A DNA stretch of 64,000 nt, taken from the NCBI GenBank assembly GCA_035512155.1, contig DATKEN010000092.1:23107-87106 (forward strand). Direction: 5' to 3'. Position numbers and translations under genes: made by a program. The notes under the pieces are model-generated. The model was not told the DNA's origin. It did no database searches and worked only from the letters and a program-made list of their open reading frames with translations. This DNA comes from JABCYV01 sp035512155 (lineage in GTDB: Bacteria; Acidobacteriota; Terriglobia; Terriglobales; Acidobacteriaceae). This document shows, one piece after another, positions 58,780 through 64,000 of this stretch; the stretch's first letter is position 1; every line of letters starts with the position of its first letter.

Positions 58780-59421
58780 ATGGGCAACGAAACCATGAAA
58801 TTCCCGGATTCCATGCCAGAAGAGCCGATATTGAACACGGCCGGAAACAGGGGCTTCAAGTGGTATTCAAACTGGCAGCAGGAGTTGCTCTGTTGCTCGC
58901 GGTGTGGATGGGTGGGTACGGTGGGCTTAGATGATCTGGAAGATCCCAGTGCTTGCGGCGCCAGTATCGAGTGTCCGCAATGTCACAAGCGAATCGGCGA
59001 GGTGCTGTTTCCCAACCTCAGGGACGCGGAAGAAGCAGCAGCGCAGGGCAACGAAGAAGCGATTCGAGAGTTACCGAAATTTAGAGAGCAACTGGCGCAT
59101 GCGCAGGCCCGGATCGATAGGTTTAAGCAGGAGAAAATCGAAAGCGTCAACCAGTTGCCGGAACTCGACGGCGAGATGCTTGGGTTCACGTGGGATATTG
59201 TGGACGCGGCAGGGGACAAGTACCAAGTCATCCGGCTGGGAGATGCCGAGCTTTGGCGAGAACTGGCATTTTTCGACAATATTCCACGCTTCAACCAAGT
59301 CAAAGAGCTACTCAGAAAGAAGTACGGAAGCAGATTCAAAATGCTGAAGCCCACGGAGGCTAGTCAAGAATGGTTGTGCGGCGACAATGCAGGCAAATTG
59401 TTCCGGTTGGAGTGCACCTAG
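58780..59421 (+). CDS. zinc-ribbon hypothetical protein
   Basis: 213 residues from ATG 58780 (GGAGG 5 nt upstream). A conserved N-terminal block GFKWYSNWQQELLCCSRCGW, then CPQCHKR, makes a CxxC...CxxC zinc ribbon (about 44-75). A helical region (LPKFREQLAHAQARIDRFKQ) and an alpha/beta C-terminus (MLGFTWDIVDAAGDKYQVIR) follow. No family is recognised. The block up to QQEL also occurs, decayed, at 57790. The promoter-side repeat copy B lies immediately upstream. Confidence 0.7.
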   Translation: MGNETMKFPDSMPEEPILNTAGNRGFKWYSNWQQELLCCSRCGWVGTVGLDDLEDPSACGASIECPQCHKRIGEVLFPNLRDAEEAAAQGNEEAIRELPKFREQLAHAQARIDRFKQEKIESVNQLPELDGEMLGFTWDIVDAAGDKYQVIRLGDAELWRELAFFDNIPRFNQVKELLRKKYGSRFKMLKPTEASQEWLCGDNAGKLFRLECT

Positions 59422-59501
59422 CCGGCTATTTCTCAGAATGTCGGGACTTGCCGCGACAAATCATCGAATTGCGGCGGCTGAAACGTGACGATGGAGTGCC
59501 T

Positions 59502-59726
59502 ATGAAATCAGAGGCAGTAACCCTACCGGTGATCGCTGGCGTACCGCTTGATTGCAGTTTCTGGCACGAAGATGATGGCTGGAGCGGAGTTTGCGAGAGG
59601 TTGTCGGTCATCGTTCGTGGCAGCGGCTTTGCAGATGCCAAGATGAACATGGAGACGGCCCTACGGGAGCAAGTCGAGCGTGCCCTGCGTGAGTATTTGG
59701 GACCAAGTGCGCGTCGGATTGCCTAG
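59502..59726 (+). CDS. HicB-like small protein
   Basis: 74 residues from ATG 59502 (GGAG 6 nt upstream). Strand-strand-helix order (VPLDCSFWHEDDGWSGVCER, SGFADAKMNMETALREQVER) matches the HicB partial RNase-H-like fold, which blocks HicA toxins. The longer reading from 59370 overlaps the preceding gene and is not supported. No HicA partner is found next to it, so either it is an orphan or the resemblance is superficial. Confidence 0.5.
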   Translation: MKSEAVTLPVIAGVPLDCSFWHEDDGWSGVCERLSVIVRGSGFADAKMNMETALREQVERALREYLGPSARRIA

Positions 59727-60008
59727 CATCTCGTGCTAAGAAAGTTAAGAATTGCGTTCCCGTGAACAGGCAAACGCTGCGCGACAGAGCAAGGGAAGTT
59801 GCGACTCCAGAGTTTCACGTCTGGAGGAGATCAAGCTTTGGCGGAAATGCTCCACGAGTTCAAGCGAACATGAACGGACTAGGCGACAGCGATGGGACTC
59901 TTCGACCAAAGTCAAGCGCCAAAATCGTCATTCCATCAACATTGTGGCCGTGTTTTAGACAGATTTTCCACAAAATTGTGCTAGTTTCGGCGTATCTTGT
60001 CATGAATC
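59727..60008. other. gap with open but unsupported frame
   Basis: An ORF at 59762-60043 overlaps the receiver start and has no ribosome site or family pattern. TTAGAC (about 59957) is a weak -35-like word. I see nothing else. Confidence 0.4.
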
Positions 60009-60386
60009 GTGCCTATGCCAAATGGCATTCTCATTGTCGATGACAACGCCGTCATCCGGCGAATGGTGCGGACAGAGTTCGAGGATATCTCAGGTTGGGA
60101 AGTGTACGGGGAAGCAGAGAACGGGTGGGAGGCAATCGAGAAAGCACGAGAATTGAAGCCTGATCTGATCGTGCTGGACCTTGCAATGCCGATCATGAGC
60201 GGTTTAGAAGCCGCCCCTGTGCTCAGGGGCATGATGCCCGCAGTGCCCATCATCATGTTCACGCTCCACGACAACATAACAGTTGAGCGGGAAGCATTAG
60301 CTCTAGGGGTCAGTGCGGTGGTTTCCAAAGCAGCTGGCATGAAGACGCTGGTCAATCAGGCACAGGAGTTGCTAACGGCCGCCTGA
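60009..60386 (+). CDS. single-domain response regulator receiver
   Basis: 125 residues from GTG 60009, or 123 from ATG 60015. The acidic pair is in ILIVDDNAVIRRMV, the phospho-acceptor Asp in DLIVLDLAMPIMSG, Thr in IIMFTLHD and the Lys in SAVVSKAAG. It is a CheY-like stand-alone receiver with no output domain; partner kinase unknown. Its 3' end overlaps the convergent small gene by 15 bp. Confidence 0.88.
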   Translation: MPMPNGILIVDDNAVIRRMVRTEFEDISGWEVYGEAENGWEAIEKARELKPDLIVLDLAMPIMSGLEAAPVLRGMMPAVPIIMFTLHDNITVEREALALGVSAVVSKAAGMKTLVNQAQELLTAA

Positions 60387-60659
60387 GCTTTTCAATTCCC
60401 AATCGGGAAAGCCTAGACTGTCTCGCTTAATGGCCCCCAATGCGTGGGCCGCATCCCGGATCGCCCTACGCTCGGCTTGTCCGTCCTGACCCTCGCTCAA
60501 GGTCTGAAGACGCTTGAAGATAGCAGCCTCTGCCTCCGCAACACGCTCAGCCAGTTTCTTCGGATCATCTTCTAGCAGGACACCTTGGTACTCAAGCTGC
60601 CATTCGGGGTAACGCAGATGAGGGGAATTGCCGTGCAGTGGAAACTCTAAAGTCGTCAT
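60372..60659 (-). CDS. small conserved-type hypothetical protein
   Basis: 95 residues from ATG 60659 (GAGG about 7 nt upstream); the longer start at 60737 is unlikely. HLRYPEWQLEYQGVLLEDDP, LAERVAEAEAAIFKRLQTLS and AIKRDSLGFPDWE give a helical protein of a type I associate with acidobacterial genomes by general impression. Function is unknown. It is convergent with the receiver. Confidence 0.65.
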   Translation of the reverse strand: MTTLEFPLHGNSPHLRYPEWQLEYQGVLLEDDPKKLAERVAEAEAAIFKRLQTLSEGQDGQAERRAIRDAAHALGAIKRDSLGFPDWELKSSGGR

Positions 60660-60737
60660 CGGCCGCCTCAGTACAGTGCCCGTCGCATTAGGGACCGTCG
60701 GGGAGTGCGACGGGAAAATTGGCACTACTGATGACAA

Positions 60738-60943
60738 AATATCCTACGGCAAATGTTTGCCTGTCAATGAGGAAAAACTCGACTTTTTGTGACTATCTGC
60801 CACAGCAGAGGCTTCTCGAATGGAATCCTACAACTCATCGACAGCCATGGCGATAAAATCGGCAGCGACCCGTCACTTGTCTTGCCTGACGAATTCAAGC
60901 AAAAACGGGATTAAGCCTCAGTACCTCTCCTGTAACGAAGCGT
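60738..60943. other. gap without recognisable gene
   Basis: About 205 bp; nothing recognised apart from A/T-rich tracts behind the minus-strand gene that may hold its promoter. Confidence 0.35.
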
Positions 60944-61039
60944 ATGATCTTATTTGTGGAGGATGACCACATTTCGGAGCACCTAACCAGCCTGAAGCGG
61001 GAACTGAGCGATATCAGAATTGAGAACGTTTCATCTTGA
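60944..61039 (+). pseudogene. N-terminal receiver fragment
   Basis: ATG 60944 encodes ILFVEDDHISEHLTSLKREL, the acidic-pocket strand and first helix of a response-regulator receiver, then stops after 31 codons (TGA 61037-61039). No continuation in another frame was recognised. It is likely a relic of a deleted gene. Confidence 0.45.
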
Positions 61040-61194
61040 CGCTCTCTCACGGCGGGGGACAAAATATCATTCCAGACTGCTAGCCACACTGTGTGCCAGC
61101 TTTGTCGCAACAGCTAAAAGGGGATGGTATCCGGGAAAGGCCCACGTCCTGTGGGTAAATCTTCATTACACATCCCGAGAGGGGATCAAGAAAA

Positions 61195-61914
61195 ATGAAT
61201 TTCAAAAAGTGCTTTGAGGTCCTTGTGTTCGCGACCTTGGTCGCGGTTGGTTCGGCGTCGGCCGCCTGCTCCAACGGCACTCTTAATGGGGTGTGGGGAT
61301 TTTGGGCCGGCGCCGCGGTCGGTCAGTTCACAGCCGATGGCAAGGGAAACATCACCGCCGGGTCGGAGACCGTGAGTAACAACGGAACGATCTCGACGCA
61401 GACCTTCACCGGTACCTATTCGGTTGCGACGAGTTGTACCGGCCACCTCACCATCAACATCACTCGTGGCGGGAGCCTAACCGCCAACTTTGTTCTTGAC
61501 CAAGTGAACAAGGGCGTCCAGATCATCGACACAGTTTCAGGCGGGAACGGTTCGGGCATTGGCGCAGCAGAGGGAACTGTTACCTGCGGTTTAACGGGAC
61601 AAAAGGTGACCTTCGCCGCGCTTCTGTTCGGGAAATACCCGAGCACAAATACGAAGGTGGACTATGTTGTCCAGTTCATTCTGGACGGTCACGGACACGT
61701 CTCCGGCTCGGGGACCTTCGACGTGGGCGGGACGATCACCTCGACTCCGATTTCAGGCACGTATACGGAAAGTAGCAACTGCACAGGAAAGACAGCAATC
61801 AAGGCGGGAACGAGCACGTTGAATTTCAACTTCGTTGTCGTCGCCGCCGGGAAGGAAGCTTTCGTGATCCAAACCAACAGCGGAACTGCAATAGCCGGCT
61901 TCATGCAGCAGTAA
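61195..61914 (+). CDS. secreted beta-rich protein with internal duplication
   Basis: 239 residues. A signal peptide (CFEVLVFATLVAVGSASAA) is followed by two similar halves. Half 1 (GQFTADGKGNITAGSETV, TGTYSVATSCTGHLTI) matches half 2 (VQFILDGHGHVSGSGTF, SGTYTESSNCTGKTAI), each with a Cys in the NC/SC position. This is a beta-sandwich-like secreted family common in Acidobacteria in my impression. GAGAGGGGATC lies upstream of the ATG. Function is unknown. Confidence 0.75.
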   Translation: MNFKKCFEVLVFATLVAVGSASAACSNGTLNGVWGFWAGAAVGQFTADGKGNITAGSETVSNNGTISTQTFTGTYSVATSCTGHLTINITRGGSLTANFVLDQVNKGVQIIDTVSGGNGSGIGAAEGTVTCGLTGQKVTFAALLFGKYPSTNTKVDYVVQFILDGHGHVSGSGTFDVGGTITSTPISGTYTESSNCTGKTAIKAGTSTLNFNFVVVAAGKEAFVIQTNSGTAIAGFMQQ

Positions 61915-61954
61915 ATTGCCTTAGAGAGGTTTTTTAGACTCTCCGCGATGGCTC

Positions 61955-62065
61955 TTGGCTGCAGTCCTGCTTGCAGTGCTCATCCCACCTGTGTTTCATT
62001 TTGCGGCCAAGAGATTCGTTCCGTACAAGCTGGCAATTCAAACCGCACATCAGAATCGCGATTGA
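61955..62065 (+). CDS. possible 36-residue membrane peptide or gene remnant
   Basis: A frame with TTG 61955 encodes one hydrophobic segment (AAVLLAVLIPPVFHFAA) then KRFVPYKLAIQTAHQNRD and stops. No ribosome site supports it. It may be the tail of a lost gene. Confidence 0.25.
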   Translation: MAAVLLAVLIPPVFHFAAKRFVPYKLAIQTAHQNRD

Positions 62066-62114
62066 TGTGGGCAGCCCGGTTACGGGAGGTTGGTTCTTCC
62101 GAATCGCGGCGATC

Positions 62115-62330
62115 CCACCCCATGAAAAAATGGCAGATAATAAAGCGCAACTAGAACAAAGCCACCGAACGGGCAAAACGGCGTTCTGGTATCTGACAGA
62201 ATTTGAGGGGTAGGGAAACCCGGATCCCGGTTCTAGAGCCCGTGTACGGCAAAGCCAGGCGGTGCCAAAGCAATTTTACGGAGGGCTCCAGAACCCGAGT
62301 TTCGGGGATTCAGGGCTCGGAGACCTGCAG
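62115..62330. repeat. dispersed element, copy C
   Basis: Shares upstream CCACC/GAAAAAATGGCA with copy A, and AACTAG, CAAAGCCACCGA, CTGACA, CTAGAGCCCG, ACGGCAAAGC, GGCGGTGCCAAAGCAA, TTACGGAGG and GGATTCAGGGCTCGG. It ends just before the stop of the convergent SRAP gene. Confidence 0.7.
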
Positions 62331-62341
62331 ATGAGCAACCA

Positions 62342-63040
62342 CTAGGAGAAGAGTCCAGTCTGAATGTCGGTGACCATGGGCAGCAAGCATCCTTCATCGT
62401 CATTCGCCACGCGATTGATCCGAGTGCTTACGGGATAGCACCGCATCTGCCGAGCATCGTAGGGCTTCAACAATTCGGACGCAGCAGTCACATCCCTCAT
62501 TCCCGGATCGAGCCAGAGGTCGTAGCTATCGCGATCAAGGATGACCGGCATGCGGTCGTGAATGGCTGAGGTCGCTGCATTTGGAGTTGTGGTCAGAATT
62601 AAGCAGGTCTCTACCATGGTGCCGCCATTCCTCCAGCAATCCCAGATTCCTGCGAATGCGAACAGCTCTCCCTCACCGATTTCAAAACAGTATGGCTGAT
62701 TGGTTTTCCCGGTTCTCTGCCACTCGTAGAAACCATCCGCGGGCAGTAGGCACCTGCGGAATTTTAATGCATCTCGGAATGCGGGATTGGTGGCCGCTGT
62801 TTCCGATCTGGCGTTAATCATCTTCGCAGAGATGGACGATTCTTTCGCCCATGATGGAATGAGACCCCAGCGGAGGAGTAACAATTCCCGGATGGGGTTC
62901 TTTGGGTTCTGGCGAATGACTGGGACTGGCTGAGTAGGAGCAATGTTGTAACGGGGACTCCACTCTTGTTCCTCTGAGTTGCTGTCGAAGTATTCCTCAA
63001 TGATCTGCTTCCGCCGCGACAGTCGATAACGCCCGCACAT
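62342..63040 (-). CDS. SRAP-domain protein (SOS response-associated, YedK/HMCES family)
   Basis: 232 residues. After the initiator, Cys 2 (MCGRYRLS) is the residue that crosslinks abasic sites. INARSETAATNPAFRD, RRCLLPADGFYEWQR and the HDRMPVIL motif (active His) are all present. SRAP proteins form a covalent thiazolidine link with abasic sites in single-stranded DNA and shield them. Length is typical. Its 3' end abuts repeat copy C. Confidence 0.93.
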   Translation of the reverse strand: MCGRYRLSRRKQIIEEYFDSNSEEQEWSPRYNIAPTQPVPVIRQNPKNPIRELLLLRWGLIPSWAKESSISAKMINARSETAATNPAFRDALKFRRCLLPADGFYEWQRTGKTNQPYCFEIGEGELFAFAGIWDCWRNGGTMVETCLILTTTPNAATSAIHDRMPVILDRDSYDLWLDPGMRDVTAASELLKPYDARQMRCYPVSTRINRVANDDEGCLLPMVTDIQTGLFS

Positions 63041-63090
63041 GATTGAGGCAGACTATCACAATTTTAATGGCGAACAAAAGGCGAATACGG

Positions 63091-63096
63091 TATGAT
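63091..63096 (+). promoter_or_regulatory. -10 TATGAT, leaderless small gene at 63104
   Basis: TATGAT ends 7 nt before ATG 63104. Confidence 0.4.
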
Positions 63097-63103
63097 GCGC
63101 GGG

Positions 63104-63295
63104 ATGGAAGAGGGCCGCAAACGGGTGCTGGCAATTGTGGCAGGAATTCTGGTTGCCCGCCACCTGAAGACGACGGAGGACCTGTTCGAGAACCGCCCGA
63201 GTCCAAGGACGGAGGCCATGGTTGCCGCCGCGGTTCAGTGGGCTGAAAGGATTATGCGCAAGATTGACAACGTATTCCCGGGTGCCGGTCGCTAA
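63104..63295 (+). CDS. small hypothetical protein
   Basis: 63 residues from ATG 63104 (TATGAT 63091-63096 ends 7 nt upstream); ATG 63092 would overlap that hexamer. Helical: EGRKRVLAIVAGILVARHLK, a short loop, then EAMVAAAVQWAERIMRKIDN. It could be a small membrane-associated or helical-bundle protein. No family is named with confidence; similar small proteins occur in Acidobacteria in my impression. Confidence 0.55.
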   Translation: MEEGRKRVLAIVAGILVARHLKTTEDLFENRPSPRTEAMVAAAVQWAERIMRKIDNVFPGAGR

Positions 63296-63381
63296 GAAGA
63301 TCAATTCTCAGTTGGAGGGGAGTAGGCTGTCCTCTCGCGGAATGTAATTCGGGCGCGCTGGGTTAGCTTCTTCCTTGGGGG

Positions 63382-63732
63382 ATGGATATGAAGGGAACGG
63401 TTGAGTGCACGAGGTGTCACGCGCACATGGAGTCTGGCTGGGTGCCGGATAACACGCACAGTGGATTGCAGCGAGAAAACTGGTGTCCGGGGGAGCCCTA
63501 GCCGAGTTTCTGGACGGGTCTCGCAGTGGAGAAGAGAGATAAGGTCATTCCAGTCACAACATTCCGGTGTCCGAACTGTGGGTACTTGGAATCGTACGCA
63601 ATCTCGCAAAGCCAGAATGGTGTCTTGGTCTCAGGGAGGAGTTCGAGCCAACGGCAATTAGCGTTTGTGCTGATTGGGCTGCTGGCCCTCCTGATAGGAC
63701 TTGGAGTTGTTCTCCTAGTTCGGGTGAAGTGA
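63382..63732 (+). pseudogene. zinc-ribbon membrane protein with internal amber codon
   Basis: ATG 63382 opens a frame with CTRCHAHMESGWVPDNTHSG, ending in WCPGEP and TAG (63499-63501). The same frame continues without another stop: PSFWTGLAVEKRDKVIPVTT, CPNCGYLESYA, then a C-terminal membrane helix (AFVLIGLLALLIGLGVVLLV) to TGA 63730-63732. Known small proteins of this type read GxPxxSFW without a stop. The TAG most simply replaces a sense codon such as AAG, so the gene is probably inactive; recoding cannot be excluded from sequence alone. Confidence 0.7.
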
Positions 63733-63748
63733 TCTTCATCCGGCATCT

Positions 63749-63772
63749 GGCAGAACTCCGCGAGAGTTCGCC
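63749..63772. terminator. hairpin between convergent genes
   Basis: GGC-A-GAACTC / GAGTTC-GCC forms a stem with a 5-nt loop (63749-63772) between the zinc-ribbon relic and the convergent MBL gene. No T-tract follows. Confidence 0.35.
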
Positions 63773-63806
63773 AAGGCGCCACAATGAGTGTAAAGGCCTG
63801 GTCTCG

Positions 63807-64000
63807 TCAGTTGACCTTGGCGGGACGATTGACCACCACTTGTCCTCCGATCTCAAGGGACATCAAATCTTCGCCCACTTCCAGCGGACCTGAGTAAGTT
63901 TTTCGAGTGAGTGGGAGCAAACTGGTGGTATCCCCAGGCACGATGTGCGAGTAAACGGCGAGCTTGGGCTTCACGCGCGAAAAGATCGTGCCAGCCTGTT
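63807..64000 (-). CDS. C-terminal part of MBL-fold metallo-hydrolase (partial at window edge)
   Basis: The minus-strand frame enters at the window edge and gives 63 residues to TGA (63807-63809). AGTIFSRVKPKLAVYSHIV, TRKTYSGPLEVGEDLMSLEI and GGQVVVN match the end of MBL-fold proteins of the ribonuclease Z-like/beta-lactamase type. The catalytic part is outside the window. Identity is therefore probable, not certain. Confidence 0.6.
   Translation of the reverse strand, partial: QAGTIFSRVKPKLAVYSHIVPGDTTSLLPLTRKTYSGPLEVGEDLMSLEIGGQVVVNRPAKVN

Noticed and set aside
59762..60043. ORF before the receiver gene
   Set aside because: No ribosome site, overlaps the receiver start, and has no protein pattern.
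63554..63893. ORFs on both strands near the window end
   Set aside because: They are shadows of the zinc-ribbon relic and of the MBL-fold frame.
1..64000. CRISPR array, rRNA or IS element
   Set aside because: No regularly spaced repeats, no rRNA sequence and no transposase frame were seen.

Overview
The window looks like a chromosomal segment of a soil-type Acidobacteriota (class Terriglobia, Koribacter-like). This placement is an inference from moderately high GC, the style of the gene families, many secreted or lipoprotein hypotheticals of acidobacterial type, and dispersed GTCATCCCGAG-type palindromic repeats. No rRNA operon, CRISPR array, transposase or prophage structural gene was seen.

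Layout. 1-4.1 kb holds a TonB/ExbB/ExbD/ExbD/TPR-lipoprotein energy-transduction cluster. 4.1-12.4 kb holds a GT39-like membrane protein, a biotin carboxylase/BCCP pair, a minus-strand group of extracytoplasmic folding lipoproteins (parvulin, DsbA-like) with larE, and an RDD membrane protein. 12.4-20.7 kb holds a permease fused to a stress-protein-like domain, gltX, an epimerase, a bifunctional (p)ppGpp enzyme, RidA and a secreted FKBP. 20.7-29.8 kb holds rpmB, a repeat-rich gap, a DUF971 protein, a UvrD/PcrA helicase carrying a large intragenic inverted repeat, a tiny basic protein, a permease, adenosine deaminase, an amidohydrolase and an Asp/Glu racemase. 30-45.6 kb holds a radical SAM enzyme, divergent metallopeptidases, a frameshifted receiver, a cold-shock protein, AlkP-superfamily hydrolases, DinB proteins, an isoprenylcysteine methyltransferase-like protein, a kelch protein and a frameshifted DUF4139-like gene. 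45.7-57.2 kb holds a SpoIIE-type phosphatase, thioredoxin reductase, a GH39-like hydrolase, an aldo/keto reductase, a UBP zinc finger, a secreted TonB-C-terminal protein, proline dehydrogenase, and an ECF sigma/anti-sigma/DUF3106-like group.

57.3-64 kb is accessory in character. It opens with a broken tRNA-Val gene. It then carries three diverged copies of a ~200-bp non-coding element, a decayed partial gene copy, small orphan genes (zinc ribbon, HicB-like, receiver), a SRAP/YedK protein, a zinc-ribbon gene interrupted by an amber codon, and the end of an MBL-fold gene.

Most notable observations: (i) a 46-bp near-perfect inverted repeat, of the same family as intergenic repeats here, sits inside uvrD in an open frame; (ii) at least ten genes have a -10-like hexamer ending 5-9 nt before the start codon and no clear Shine-Dalgarno, suggesting leaderless mRNAs; (iii) the three-copy element downstream of the broken tRNA; (iv) three independent gene breaks (a G-tract frameshift, a receiver frameshift and an amber stop).
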